NCBI RefSeq assembly: GCF_001927245.1
Contig: NZ_MJUX01000001.1
Location: 496,001 to 560,000 of the forward strand
Source: Acuticoccus yangtzensis
Lineage (GTDB): Bacteria > Pseudomonadota > Alphaproteobacteria > Rhizobiales > Amorphaceae
DNA length: 64,000 nt
Direction of reading: 5' to 3'
This document shows, one piece after another, positions 45,316 to 54,959 of the stretch (positions are counted from its first letter, which is position 1; every line of letters begins with the position of its first letter). Both the position numbers and the translations under genes were made by a program. Below the pieces are notes generated by a model. That model did not search any database. It had not been told where the DNA came from and saw only the letters and a list, made by a program, of their open reading frames with translations.

Positions 45316-46163
45316 GGGCCGTAGAGTCGCTCGCTGACGAGTTTGAAGATCCCTGCCGTCACGCCCCATACGCGCCGTTCGCCGACCATGGTTTCGTAGA
45401 AGCGGCGGGGCCGCCCCTCTAGCATGACTTCGCGCTCTTCCCGGTGTGCCGTGTCCATCAGCCGCGCCCACGGGGCGAGGAAGATGGTGGCGACCTCGCC
45501 GGGATCGGGGGTGAGGGTGACGGGGGCCGTCAGACGGGCGAGCACGGGGACGACGCGGAACCCCGTTCGGGTGAGGTAGGCTTCGGTGAGGCCGAGGAGT
45601 TCGACCGCGCCCGGCGGCATCGCCACCTCTTCGTCGGCTTCCCTGAGGGCGGCCATGGCGGGGGTTTCGCCGGGCTCGATCTTGCCGCCGGGGAAGGCGA
45701 TCTGCCCGGCGTGGGCGTTGAGGTGGGAGGCCCTCTCGGTGAGGACGACGCCGATTTCACCGCCGGGCATGCGGCCGAGGGCGATGAGAACGGCAGCATC
45801 GCGCGCAGGCGTGGCCGGACCGCGGTGCCACTCCGGATTGAGGATGTGATCGCCGAAGAGCGGGGCGTCCGCGGCGAGATAATCGCGCGCCGGACGCAGG
45901 CCGCGGGCGCGCTCCAGAAGGGTGACACCTGCGGGATCGGCGGTGTCGAACGGGGCGATGGTGAGGGCCCCCTCGCCGTTGCGCGCCGCCGGCCTCCGCT
46001 TGGCGCGGTTCAACGCCGTGGCCATGGCGCGGGCGGTCTCGTCGCCGGCCGTCGGACCGCCGCCGGCCGTCGCATCACGCGGGATGGTGCCGTCCTTCGC
46101 CGGATCGCCGGGCGCGTCGTTCTCCGGCCGCGCCGCGGCGCCGGTTTGTCGTCCCGCCGTCAC
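45312..46163 (-). CDS. CoA pyrophosphatase-type NUDIX hydrolase
   Basis: 283 residues from GTG 46163 (GTGA overlap with the DUF1285 stop). The Nudix box is GKIEPGETPAMAALREADEEV (residues within 165-190), with its catalytic READEE Glu residues. The preceding LTERASHLNAHAGQIAFPGG matches the CoA pyrophosphatase signature (LLTxRxxxLxxHxGQIAFPGG), so hydrolysis of CoA to phosphopantetheine is the expected reaction. The first 60 residues are Gly/Ala/Arg-rich and not part of the fold; a shorter product beginning near ATG 46026 (residue 47) cannot be excluded. Confidence 0.9.
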   Translation of the reverse strand: MTAGRQTGAAARPENDAPGDPAKDGTIPRDATAGGGPTAGDETARAMATALNRAKRRPAARNGEGALTIAPFDTADPAGVTLLERARGLRPARDYLAADAPLFGDHILNPEWHRGPATPARDAAVLIALGRMPGGEIGVVLTERASHLNAHAGQIAFPGGKIEPGETPAMAALREADEEVAMPPGAVELLGLTEAYLTRTGFRVVPVLARLTAPVTLTPDPGEVATIFLAPWARLMDTAHREEREVMLEGRPRRFYETMVGERRVWGVTAGIFKLVSERLYGP

Positions 46164-46819
46164 CGGGCGGCCTGGGCGGTCTGGGCAGGTTCGGCGGCCG
46201 CGAGGGGGAAGCGGGCACCGTCGCTCCAGCAGGTGAGGCTGCCGTCGTCGCCCAGGGTGGCGAGCTCGGCAAGCTCCAGCGCGGCCGAGCGGGTGAGCCG
46301 CGCGTCGAGAAGTCCGCGGACGCGCACGTAGGGGATGAAGCCGTCGTTGGCGGTGTCGCGCCGGGCGGTGAGCGGGTGGTCGGGCCCTGCGGTGACGACG
46401 TCGCCGACATTGGTGCGCAGGGTGAGGCGCATTGCCTCGCCCTCCCCCTCGGCGGCGATCTCCACCGCCTGGAACGGTGCGTCCTCGACCTCGATGCCGA
46501 CCTTCTCCACCGGCGTCACGAGCACGAATTCGCCGTCCGGCTCGCGCCGCAGGATGGTCGCGAAGAGCCGCACCAAGCGCTCTCGGCGGATCGGGGTGCC
46601 GTTATAGAACCACGTTCCGTCGGCGGCGATGCGCATGGGGATCGGGCCGCAATGGGCGGGGTTCCACTTGTCCACCGGCGCCGCTCCGCCGCCGAGTTCG
46701 GAGGCGCGGGCGATCAGTGCGGCAAGGGGGCTCACCGCGGCCGGATCGCCCGGTTCGCCGCGCGCTGAGGGGGCCTCATCGTCGAGCCTTTTGTCCACCG
46801 ACCAAACCTTTCGTTGCAA
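46160..46819 (-). CDS. DUF1285 domain protein
   Basis: 219 residues from TTG 46819. Family features are CGPIPMRIAADGTWFYNGTP, the IRRERLVRLFATILRRE helix, and FVLVTPVEKVGIEVEDAPF. The family folds into two barrels and has no assigned activity. It starts the four-gene minus-strand operon and is divergent from the moxR gene. TTG is chosen because no ATG precedes the conserved domain; a GTG seven codons in is possible. Confidence 0.85.
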   Translation of the reverse strand: MQRKVWSVDKRLDDEAPSARGEPGDPAAVSPLAALIARASELGGGAAPVDKWNPAHCGPIPMRIAADGTWFYNGTPIRRERLVRLFATILRREPDGEFVLVTPVEKVGIEVEDAPFQAVEIAAEGEGEAMRLTLRTNVGDVVTAGPDHPLTARRDTANDGFIPYVRVRGLLDARLTRSAALELAELATLGDDGSLTCWSDGARFPLAAAEPAQTAQAAR

Positions 46820-46977
46820 CCGGAGAGCGGATGAGCGAGTCTGCCACGAGATCTAAGGCACGCTGAGTGGATCGCCAAACCATGGACAAATGGTTAGGCG
46901 ACGGCGGCCCGCGAGTTGCATTTACTGGCGGGATCGGGCCGCCTGCCACAAGCGGCGCACGAAGGGTGAAAAGCGTT

Positions 46978-47979
46978 ATGAGCATGGACAATGTCCTCGA
47001 ACGCGAGGATGGCTTCGACGAAGTGAAGGCCATCGAGGCCGCCGTCGACCGCCTCGGCTCCGCCAAAGCCGAGATCGAGCGGATCATCTTCGGACAGGGC
47101 GACGTCGTGGAACGGTCGCTGATCGCGGTGCTGTGCGGGGGGCATGCGCTCCTCGTAGGCGTGCCGGGCCTTGCGAAGACGCGTTTGGTCGCCACCCTCG
47201 GCACCGTCCTCGGCCTCAGCGAAAACCGCATCCAGTTCACGCCCGACCTGATGCCGTCCGACATTCTGGGCGCCGAGGTGCTGGAGCAGGCCGCCAGCGG
47301 TGAGCGCGCCTTCCGCTTCATCAAAGGCCCCGTCTTCGCCCAGCTTCTGATGGCGGACGAGATCAACCGTGCCTCGCCGCGCACCCAGTCGGCGCTGCTT
47401 CAGGCGATGCAGGAAGGCTTCGTCACCGTGGCGGGCGAAGCGCATGACCTGCCGACCCCGTTCCACGTTCTGGCCACCCAGAACCCGCTGGAGCAGGAAG
47501 GCACCTACCCCCTCCCCGAAGCCCAGCTCGACCGCTTCATCATGCAGGTCGACGTGGTCTATCCGGACCGCGAGGCCGAGCGGCGCATCCTCCTCGAAAC
47601 CACGCTGACGAGCGATGCGACGCCGAACGCGGTGCTGTCGCGCGACGAGCTGATGGACATTCAAAAGCTCGTCCGCCGCATGCCGGTGGGCGAGAGCGTG
47701 GTGGACGCGATCCTCGACCTCGTCCGCTCCGCCCGCCCGCACGAGAATCCCGAGATCGAGGGTGTCGTCGCCTGGGGTCCGGGGCCGCGCGCTTCGCAGT
47801 CGTTGATGCTGGCGTGCCGCGCCCGCGCGCTCTTGCAGGGCCGTCTCGCCCCGTCGAAGGACGATATCGTGGCGCTGGCCGAGCCGGTGCTGCAGCACCG
47901 CATGGCGCTCAGCTACAGCGCCCGTGCCGATGGCAAGACCATCAAAGGCGTCATCGCCGAGCTGGCCGGCAAGCTCTGA
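46978..47979 (+). CDS. MoxR-family AAA+ ATPase
   Basis: 333 residues from ATG 46978 (next ATG 46984). MoxR proteins act as chaperones with von Willebrand-like partners. Walker A is GVPGLAKT, Walker B region MADEINRASPRTQSALLQAM, sensor 1 ATQNPLEQEGTYPLPEAQLD with the family's QEGTYPL, and arginine finger in AQLDRF. The C-terminal lid includes AWGPGPRASQSL. It is followed with one-base overlap by DUF58. A longer frame from 46867 lacks family resemblance at its N-terminus. Confidence 0.95.
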   Translation: MSMDNVLEREDGFDEVKAIEAAVDRLGSAKAEIERIIFGQGDVVERSLIAVLCGGHALLVGVPGLAKTRLVATLGTVLGLSENRIQFTPDLMPSDILGAEVLEQAASGERAFRFIKGPVFAQLLMADEINRASPRTQSALLQAMQEGFVTVAGEAHDLPTPFHVLATQNPLEQEGTYPLPEAQLDRFIMQVDVVYPDREAERRILLETTLTSDATPNAVLSRDELMDIQKLVRRMPVGESVVDAILDLVRSARPHENPEIEGVVAWGPGPRASQSLMLACRARALLQGRLAPSKDDIVALAEPVLQHRMALSYSARADGKTIKGVIAELAGKL

Positions 47980-48890
47980 TGTTCGAGCGCTTCCGCGCCG
48001 ACACACCGGAGGACGACGGCGCCGACACGATGATCGCCGCCAAGGCGGCGTCGGCGAACCTGCCCGACCTGTTGGTCGAGGCGAAGCGGATCGCCGGCAC
48101 GGTGGCCGCCGGCTGGCACGGCCGCCGCCGGGCCGGCACCGGCGAGACCTTCTGGCAGTTCCGCCCGTTCGACTTCGGCGAGCCCGCCCGGCGGATCGAC
48201 TGGCGCCGCTCCGCCCGCGACGACACTCTTCTCGTGCGCGAGCGCGAGTGGGAGGCCGCCCACACCATGCTCCTTTGGGTCGACCGCACCGCGTCCATGC
48301 GGGCGATGTCACGGCTGGCGCAGGGGTCGAAAGAGCAGCGCGGCGTGGTGCTTCTGCTGGCGCTGGCCGACCTCCTCGCCCGTGGCGGCGAACGGATCGG
48401 CCTCGTCGACGGTCCGCCGCCGACCGCCCGGCGCAACGCCGCCGACAAGATCGCCGAGGCGCTGGCCGAGACGGAGGCGACCACCACCTCACCGCCCGCG
48501 ACCGCCAATTTGCGCCGCCACTGCGACGTGGTTCTGATCAGCGATTTCCTGGATCCGGTCGAGACCTGGGAGGATACCCTCGGCGCCTTGGCGGCGAGCG
48601 CGGCGCGAACCCATCTCGTGCAGATCCTGGACCCGGTGGAGGAGCGTTTTCCCTTCGGCGGGCGCAACCGCTTCGTCGATCCGGAATCAGGCGTCGCCTT
48701 CCTGGTGGGTAAGGCCGAGGCGTGGCGCACCGGCTATGTCGACGCGCTGGCCGCGCAGAAGGCGGCGCTGGCGACCGCGGCGCAGCGGCTCGGCACCTCG
48801 CTGATCGTGCATCACACGGACCGGCCCGCGGCTCCGGCGCTGCTCGCCTTGTCGGCCGGTCTCTCCGGCCATCTGGACCGCGCCGCTTGA
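47979..48890 (+). CDS. DUF58 domain protein (MoxR partner)
   Basis: 303 residues. ATG 47979 shares its A with the moxR stop (TGATG). The DUF58 motif is the R-rich region FRPFDFGEPARRIDWRRSAR followed by the LVREREWEAAHTMLLWVDRT strand, a VWA-like start with the MIDAS-type D-x-T-x-S (here DRTAS). Later KIAEALAE and HCDVVLISDFLDP continue the VWA fold. It is thought to act with MoxR in cell-envelope or stress functions; the substrate is unknown. Confidence 0.92.
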   Translation: MFERFRADTPEDDGADTMIAAKAASANLPDLLVEAKRIAGTVAAGWHGRRRAGTGETFWQFRPFDFGEPARRIDWRRSARDDTLLVREREWEAAHTMLLWVDRTASMRAMSRLAQGSKEQRGVVLLLALADLLARGGERIGLVDGPPPTARRNAADKIAEALAETEATTTSPPATANLRRHCDVVLISDFLDPVETWEDTLGALAASAARTHLVQILDPVEERFPFGGRNRFVDPESGVAFLVGKAEAWRTGYVDALAAQKAALATAAQRLGTSLIVHHTDRPAAPALLALSAGLSGHLDRAA

Positions 48891-49450
48891 GCCGCGCCGC
48901 CCCGCACGGCGCTCCGGCGCGGCGGGGACCGGCCTTCGCACCGCGTCCGCACTGCGCGGTGCGGACGGGGGGCGCAGGACGGGCCGCGGCGTCCAGCCTG
49001 GACTTGCTCCCGCAGCGGGTCGGGGTCGCCGCTTCCAACCAGGTGCGCAGCCCGGAGGATGGGCAGCGACGCCGCCCGGAACGCCTAGGCGAACGTCCGC
49101 CGCAGCGGCAAAGCGATGTCCGCCCGGAGCGGCATCGTCAACGCCGTTCGGGGTACAGCGGCGCACGTGGCACGGGGTGCATCGGCGCCCGCCGCCTGGG
49201 GTACAGCGGCCCGCGCGGCGTGGGGTGCATTCGCGCACGGCGCCTGGGGTGCAGCGGCGCACGCAGCCTGGGCTGCATCGGCGCACGCAGCCTGGGCTGC
49301 ATCGGCGCCCGCCGCCGGGGATGTAGGGGCGCTCGCCAGCCGGAGCGCCGCCTGGAGCGCCGGGCGCTGCGGGAGAACGCCGCACGGCGAAGACGACGGT
49401 TGTGAGTATGATCCCGCCGGTCAGCGTTCGGCGAGGAGGACGGGAGACGA
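48891..49450. other. 560-base interval inside the moxR operon
   Basis: The DUF4159 gene usually follows DUF58 closely; here 560 bases intervene. They have no convincing gene. The first 250 bases are GC-rich without recognisable features; the next 192 are the minisatellite listed separately. An open plus-strand frame 49116-49454 spans the repeat with an ATGA junction to the next gene, but its composition is simple (Ala-rich). Confidence 0.65.
49146..49337. repeat. 24-bp tandem minisatellite, about eight copies
   Basis: Eight successive 24-base units follow the pattern GCCTGGGGTGCAGCGGCGCA plus four bases (CGCA or variants); the fifth to seventh units differ at only a few positions, the outer ones at more. 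Because 24 is a multiple of three, all frames encode eight-residue repeats, for example LGCIGARS on plus and RRCSPGCV on minus, so no frame is favoured by the repeat itself. Confidence 0.85.
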
Positions 49451-52261
49451 ATGATGACCGCACTGGGGTTCGGCGCGCCGCTGGTTCTGTGGGCGCTCCT
49501 CCTTCTGCCGGTCCTGTGGTGGCTGATGCGTTCCACGCCGCCCAGACCGCGCGACATCACCTTCGCGCCGACGCGCCTTCTGATGACGCTCGCCAAGCGG
49601 GAGGAGACCCCGTCGCGCACGCCCTGGTGGCTGATGCTGCTGCGGTTGACGCTGGCGGCCGTCGTCATCATCGCCCTCGCCCAGCCCGTCCTGCGGCCGG
49701 ACGCCGCGCCCGCCGCCGGTGACGGCCCGGCCCTCATCCTCGTCGACAACACCTACGGCGCCGCCGCCGACTGGCAGATCCGCCAGGACACCGCGCTCAG
49801 GCTGATCGACGAGGCGGAGGCGGCCAACCGCACCGTGATCCTCGCCGGGACCGCCGATGCCGCCGCCCCCCTCACCGGCCGCAGCCCGGCCGAGGCGCGC
49901 GACCTGTTGCGCTCGCTGGAGCCCGAACCGTGGCCGGCCGCGCGCGCCGCCTTCGCAGCCCGCCTCGGCGATATCGCCGCAGGCAGCGCCGCCTGGCTGA
50001 GCGACGGCCTCGCCACCGACGCAGACGCCGACTTCTGGACCGCGCTCGACACGAGCACCGACGGCCCCGTGCGCGTCTTCTCGCCCGAACCGGGTCAGAT
50101 CGTCGGCATCGCCGGTGCCGCCCCCAGCGCCGACGGCATGGAGGTGACCCTCACCGCCGACGCTTATCCGGGCACCCTCCCCCGCACCGTGCGCGCGCTC
50201 GACCCGCGCGGCTTCGTCCTCGCGGAAGGGACCGCCACGTTCGCCCCCGGCGACACCACCGCCACCGCCGACCTCACACTGCCGACCGAGCTGCGCAACG
50301 ACGCGCTGCGCGTCACCGTCGCGGGCGAGCGGAGCGCCGCTGCCGTGCGCCTGCTCGACGAGCGTTTCCGCCGCCGCACCGTCGGCCTCATTTCCGGCGG
50401 CGCGCTGGAGCAGGAACAGCCGCTTCTGTCGCCGCTGCATTATCTCAGCGCCGCCCTCGCCCCGTCCTCTGACGTGCGCGAGCCGACAGCGCTCGACCTC
50501 CCCGGCGCCATCGCCGAGCTGATCGACGCCGGCACCTCCGTCATCATCCTCGCCGACGTCGGCACCCTGCTGCCGGACACGCAGGACGCCCTCGCCCGCT
50601 GGATCAACGCCGGCGGCGTGCTCCTGCGCTTTGCCGGCCCGCGCACCTCGGACGGGACCGACGACCTCTTCCCCGTCCCGCTGCGGGCCGGTGCCCGCAC
50701 CCTCGGCGGCACCTTGTCGTGGAGCGATCCGCAGCCGCTGTCCGACTTCTCCGACAACGGCCCCTTCGCCGACCTCGCCGTCCCGTCCGACGTCACCGTC
50801 ACGCGCCAGCTCCTCGCCGAGCCGTCGCTGGCACTGACCGAGCGGACCTGGGCCTCGCTGGCGGACGGAACGCCCTTCGTCACCGGCCGCAATGTCGGCG
50901 GCGGGTGGATCGTCTTCTTCCACGTCACCGCCGATACGAGCTGGTCCTCTCTGCCGTTGTCGGGCAGCTTCGTCGAAATGCTGCGCCACGTCGTGCAGCT
51001 CTCCAGCGCGTCCGCCGACCGGAGCGGCGAGGACGGCCCTTCGCTGCCGCCTTACCGCGTGCTCGACGGGACCGGCCGCCTCGTCGCTCCGGGCCCCAAC
51101 GTTCAGCCGGTGGCGGGCGAGGCGGTGCTGGGGCCGCGCACCCCGCCCGGCCTCTACGGGGCGGACGGCGCCTTCCGCGCGATCAATCTCCTGGACGATG
51201 GCGAGACTCTCGCCTCGCTTAACCCGGATGCGTTCGTCGGCGCCTCGCTTTCACGCTACACTTCGGATGGTCCGACCGAATTGAAAGGTCCGCTGATGAC
51301 GTTGGCCGCCGCCCTCCTCCTCGCAGACGCGCTCGCCATCCTCCTTCTGATGGGCAGCTTCCGGCGCCGCGTCGTCGCCTCGCTGGCGGCGGGCCTCCTC
51401 GTCACCGCGGGCCTCGCCGTCACCGGCGCGCCGCCCGCCGCCGCCCAATCGTCCGGCGCCCAATCGTCCGGCGGGCCGGAGGCCGCGGACCCCGCCGCAG
51501 TCACCCGTTCGGCCGACATCGCCTTCGCCATGCGCGCATCGCTGCAGACCCGTCTCGCCTTCGTCTCCACCGGCAATGCGGATGTGGACCGGGTGTCGGA
51601 GGCCGGCCTCACCGGTCTCAGCCAGGCGCTGACCGCACGCACAGCGGTCGAACCGTCCGAGCCGATGAGCGTGAACGTCGAGACGGACGAGCTGGCCTTC
51701 TTCCCGCTCATCTACTGGCCGGTGACCGCGGATGCGCCGCGCCCGTCCGATGCCGCGATCGCCCGTGTCGACGCCTACATGAAGAACGGCGGCACCATCC
51801 TCTTCGACACGCGCGACCAGGCGGGCTCGCTCTCCGGCTCCACCACCACCGCCGCCACCATGGCGCTCCGCCGCATTCTCGACGGGCTGGACATCCCGCC
51901 GCTGGAGCCGGTCCCCGAAGACCACGTCCTCACCAAGACCTTCTACCTGCTCGACGCCTTCCCCGGCCGCTGGTCCGGCTCGCCGCTGTGGGTGGAGGCG
52001 AGTCTCGGTGAAAGCCGCGGCGACCGCCCGGCCCGCGCCGGTGACGGCGTGTCGCCCATCATCATCACCGCCAACGACCTCGCAGGCGCCTGGGCCGTGA
52101 GCCCGAACGGCGGCTTCCTTCTGCCCACCTCGCCGGCCGATCCCTATCAGCGTGAGCTCGCCTATCGGGCCGGCGTCAACATCGCCATCTACACGATGAC
52201 GGGGAACTACAAGGCCGATCAGGTCCACATTCCGGCGCTTCTCGAGCGGCTCGGACAGTAG
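49451..52261 (+). CDS. DUF4159 domain large membrane protein (BatA-like N-terminus)
   Basis: 936 residues. GGAGG lies 13 bases before ATG 49451. Residues 1-100 are an aerotolerance BatA-like start: a membrane segment APLVLWALLLLPVLWWLMR followed by FAPTRLLMTLAKREETPSRT and a second segment LAAVVIIALAQPVL. A VWA-like domain with LILVDNTYG and a long periplasmic region follow. Another membrane segment occurs at about 620 and a signal-like stretch at 640-665. The C-terminal 230 residues are DUF4159 (ADIAFAMRASLQTRLAF, LAFFPLIYWPVTADAP, NGGTILFDTRDQ). It belongs to the conserved moxR-DUF58-DUF4159 operon, whose role is unknown. Confidence 0.9.
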   Translation: MMTALGFGAPLVLWALLLLPVLWWLMRSTPPRPRDITFAPTRLLMTLAKREETPSRTPWWLMLLRLTLAAVVIIALAQPVLRPDAAPAAGDGPALILVDNTYGAAADWQIRQDTALRLIDEAEAANRTVILAGTADAAAPLTGRSPAEARDLLRSLEPEPWPAARAAFAARLGDIAAGSAAWLSDGLATDADADFWTALDTSTDGPVRVFSPEPGQIVGIAGAAPSADGMEVTLTADAYPGTLPRTVRALDPRGFVLAEGTATFAPGDTTATADLTLPTELRNDALRVTVAGERSAAAVRLLDERFRRRTVGLISGGALEQEQPLLSPLHYLSAALAPSSDVREPTALDLPGAIAELIDAGTSVIILADVGTLLPDTQDALARWINAGGVLLRFAGPRTSDGTDDLFPVPLRAGARTLGGTLSWSDPQPLSDFSDNGPFADLAVPSDVTVTRQLLAEPSLALTERTWASLADGTPFVTGRNVGGGWIVFFHVTADTSWSSLPLSGSFVEMLRHVVQLSSASADRSGEDGPSLPPYRVLDGTGRLVAPGPNVQPVAGEAVLGPRTPPGLYGADGAFRAINLLDDGETLASLNPDAFVGASLSRYTSDGPTELKGPLMTLAAALLLADALAILLLMGSFRRRVVASLAAGLLVTAGLAVTGAPPAAAQSSGAQSSGGPEAADPAAVTRSADIAFAMRASLQTRLAFVSTGNADVDRVSEAGLTGLSQALTARTAVEPSEPMSVNVETDELAFFPLIYWPVTADAPRPSDAAIARVDAYMKNGGTILFDTRDQAGSLSGSTTTAATMALRRILDGLDIPPLEPVPEDHVLTKTFYLLDAFPGRWSGSPLWVEASLGESRGDRPARAGDGVSPIIITANDLAGAWAVSPNGGFLLPTSPADPYQRELAYRAGVNIAIYTMTGNYKADQVHIPALLERLGQ

Positions 52262-52272
52262 ACGTATCAGGT

Positions 52273-54327
52273 ATGACAGATTTCGAGTTCGCGTTTAGTC
52301 CTTACCTTCCCGTCTGGCTCATCGCGCTGTTCGCGGTGGTGGGGCTGGGGCTGGCCGGCTTCGGTCTCGCCCGCCGGGTCCGCGGGTCTACACTGCGCCT
52401 CGCCGCCGTGGCGCTGTTCGCCGTCGCCCTCCTCAACCCGGCTTTGCAGCGCGAGGTGCGCGAGCCCCTCTCCGGCATCGTCGCCGTGGTGGTGGACCGT
52501 TCGCAGAGCCAGCGCACCGCCGGCCGCGTGGAGGAGACCGACGCGATCGCCGCCGACGTCATCGCCCGGCTGGAGGCGACACCACAGCTCGAGGTGCGCA
52601 CCCTCACCGTGGACCGTCCGCAGGCCGACCGTGACGGCACCGTCCTGTTCGAGCCGCTCGCCGACCTCCTCGGCGACGTTCCGCCGGACCGCATCGCCGG
52701 CGCCATCATCGTCACCGACGGTCAGGTCCACGATGCGCCGGCGAGCGCGCCCTTCAACGCCCCCGTCCACGCCCTCATCACCGGCAGCGAGGACGAGCGC
52801 GACCGCCGGGTCGAGATCGTCGCCGCACCCCGCTTCGGCCTCGTCGGATCGGAGCAGACGATCGTCGTCACCGTGCACGACGCCTCCGCCGAGGGCGCTG
52901 CGGTGGAGCTGAGCGTGCGCGCCGACGATCAGCTCACCGAGCAGCGCATCGCCACCATCGGCGAGCCGCTGGCAATCACCGTGGACATCGGCCACGGCGG
53001 CGACAATTTCTACGAGTTCGAGGTCGCGCCGGTCGACGGCGAGTTGACGACGGTGAACAACGCCGCCGTCGCCATCGTCGAAGGGGTGCGGGAGAACCTG
53101 CGCGTTCTGCTGGTCTCCGGCGAGCCGCACGCGGGCGAGCGCACCTGGCGCAACCTCTTGAAGTCCGACGCGTCGGTCGACCTCGTCCACTTCACCATCC
53201 TGCGCCCTCCGGAGAAGCAGGATGGCACGCCGATCAACGAGTTGTCGCTGATCGCCTTCCCGACCCGCGAACTGTTCAGCCAGAAGATCGACGAGTTCGA
53301 CCTCATCGTCTTCGACCGCTACCACCGGCGCAACGTTCTGCCGGCGCTCTATTTCGACAACATCGCGCAGTACGTTCTCAACGGCGGCGCGGTGCTGGTG
53401 GCGGCCGGGCCGGACTATGCGGGAGCGCGCTCGATCTACCACACGCCGCTGGCGGCGACGCTTCCGGTCGCCCCGTCGGGCGGCATCCTTGAGCAGCCCT
53501 TCCGCCCCACCGTCTCGGCGCTCGGCAAGAGGCACCCGGTGACGCGCGACCTTCCCGGCAGCGAGGAGGACCCGCCCGCGTGGAGCGATTGGTTCCGCCT
53601 CGTCGAGGCCGTGCCCACCGCGGGCGAAACGGTGATGACCGGCGCCGGCGACAATCCCCTCCTCGTCCTCTCGCGCGAGGGTGAGGGGCGCGTCGCCACC
53701 ATGCTGTCCGATCACATCTGGCTGTGGGCGCGCGGGTTCGACGGGGGCGGCCCGCACGTGCCCTTGATGCGCCGCCTGTCCCACTGGCTGATGAAGGAGC
53801 CGGAGCTGGAGGAAGAAGCCCTGCGCCTCATCACCGGCAACGGTGCGCTGGTGATCCAGCGGCAGACGCTGGCCGACAGCGCCGCCCCGGTGACGCTCAC
53901 CACCCCGTCCGGCGAAACCCAGGAGCTGACCCTGGAGGAGGCCGAGCCCGGCCTGTGGCGCGCCACGGTGGACACGCCCGACATGGGCCTTTACCGCGCG
54001 ACCGACGGTGTACTGACCGCCCTCGGCCACGTCGGCCCGGCCAACCCGCTGGAGGCGCGTGACCTCACCTCCACGACCGAGAAGCTGCAGCCGGTCGCCG
54101 ACGCCACCCGCGGCTCTGTCCGGCGCGTCGAGACGGCGGACGCGGCGCCGCGCATTCTGATGCGACCGGACGGCCGCTCGACCAGCGGCGGCGACTGGAT
54201 CGGCCTGAAGCGCTCCGAAGCCAGCGAGCTGACCGGAGTCGAGCGGGTGCCCCTCTTCGCCGGACTTCTCGGCCTTGCAATTTTGCTCTCCGCGCTCTCC
54301 TCAACGTGGTGGCGTGAGGGGCGTTGA
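52273..54327 (+). CDS. membrane-anchored glutamine-amidotransferase-like/VWA-like protein
   Basis: 684 residues, 11 bases after the DUF4159 stop. Two N-terminal membrane segments (LPVWLIALFAVVGLGLAGF, LRLAAVALFAVALLNPAL) and one near the C-terminus (VPLFAGLLGLAILLSALSS) bracket a long extracytoplasmic part. Residues about 60-200 look VWA-like (SGIVAVVVDRSQSQRT, GAIIVTDGQVHD). Residues about 275-480 resemble the class I glutamine amidotransferase-like fold (RVLLVSGEPHAGERTWRN, YVLNGGAVLVAAGPD, RVATMLSDHIWLWARG), without the catalytic Cys. It is the usual last partner in this operon and is followed by a terminator. Confidence 0.87.
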   Translation: MTDFEFAFSPYLPVWLIALFAVVGLGLAGFGLARRVRGSTLRLAAVALFAVALLNPALQREVREPLSGIVAVVVDRSQSQRTAGRVEETDAIAADVIARLEATPQLEVRTLTVDRPQADRDGTVLFEPLADLLGDVPPDRIAGAIIVTDGQVHDAPASAPFNAPVHALITGSEDERDRRVEIVAAPRFGLVGSEQTIVVTVHDASAEGAAVELSVRADDQLTEQRIATIGEPLAITVDIGHGGDNFYEFEVAPVDGELTTVNNAAVAIVEGVRENLRVLLVSGEPHAGERTWRNLLKSDASVDLVHFTILRPPEKQDGTPINELSLIAFPTRELFSQKIDEFDLIVFDRYHRRNVLPALYFDNIAQYVLNGGAVLVAAGPDYAGARSIYHTPLAATLPVAPSGGILEQPFRPTVSALGKRHPVTRDLPGSEEDPPAWSDWFRLVEAVPTAGETVMTGAGDNPLLVLSREGEGRVATMLSDHIWLWARGFDGGGPHVPLMRRLSHWLMKEPELEEEALRLITGNGALVIQRQTLADSAAPVTLTTPSGETQELTLEEAEPGLWRATVDTPDMGLYRATDGVLTALGHVGPANPLEARDLTSTTEKLQPVADATRGSVRRVETADAAPRILMRPDGRSTSGGDWIGLKRSEASELTGVERVPLFAGLLGLAILLSALSSTWWREGR

Positions 54328-54362
54328 CAACGCTAAGCCCCCAAATCGCAACCCGAAATAGC

Positions 54363-54396
54363 GATGCCCCGCCCCTTGCGCGGGGCATCCGCTTTT
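54363..54396 (+). terminator. terminator of the moxR operon
   Basis: A 10-bp stem GATGCCCCGC (54363-54372) and GCGGGGCATC (54380-54389) with a seven-base loop is followed by CGCTTTT. It lies 36 bases past the stop. Confidence 0.8.
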
Positions 54397-54476
54397 AGGC
54401 CTCGCCATGCCTGAACGCCGCGCCATATGCCACGAGGCCGCGGGTCGCGGCTATAGGCATCGCTTGGAGATCCCGC

Positions 54477-54854
54477 GTGAGTTATAAGCCGGACGGCCAT
54501 ACCAGCCTCGCCCCGTTCCTCATCGTCCGATCCGTCGAAGAGACCCTCTCCTTCTTGGAGATCGTGTTCGGCGCCCAGCGTTTGCAGGTGAAGATCGGCT
54601 GCGACGGGTCGGTCAGGCACGCCGAGGCGATGGTGGACGATACCGTCTTGATGATCGGCGAGATGGCCGAGCCCGTGCCCGCCCATGTTCATATCTATGT
54701 GCCCGATGTCGACCGCGCGTATGCGCGCGCGCTGGAGATGGGGTGCATCAGGGTCCTCGCCCCGACCGAGCCGATCTGCGGCGACAGGCGCAGCGGCGTG
54801 CGCGACAAGGACGGGATCACCTGGTGGCTCGTCACGCAGCAGCGGGCCGCCTGA
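54477..54854 (+). CDS. VOC-superfamily (glyoxalase/bleomycin-resistance fold) protein
   Basis: 125 residues from GTG 54477 with GGAGA upstream. Paired beta-alpha-beta modules are visible: SLAPFLIVRSVEETLSFLEI, then HAEAMVDDTVLMIGEM, VHIYVPDVDRAYARALEMG and GVRDKDGITWWLV. This fits the PhnB-like group with an overall two-module layout; the metal ligands are only partly conserved (an His in RHAEAM, an Asp near the end). No activity can be assigned. It is convergent with the propeller-like gene. Confidence 0.82.
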   Translation: MSYKPDGHTSLAPFLIVRSVEETLSFLEIVFGAQRLQVKIGCDGSVRHAEAMVDDTVLMIGEMAEPVPAHVHIYVPDVDRAYARALEMGCIRVLAPTEPICGDRRSGVRDKDGITWWLVTQQRAA

Positions 54855-54959
54855 GGGTCCCGCGGGCCTCGCCACGGCCCCGTGTCCGCCGGCATCCTCC
54901 GCACGCGCCGGCCTCGGCCGCGGCGCGCACCGCATCCCTCGCCGCGCGGTCGCCCCGGC

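Noticed and set aside
49116-49454. Plus-strand frame of 112 codons spanning the minisatellite, with an ATGA junction to the DUF4159 gene
   Set aside because: Its composition is that of the DNA repeat (Ala/Gly/His), other frames are equally open, and no ribosome-binding site or homology supports it.
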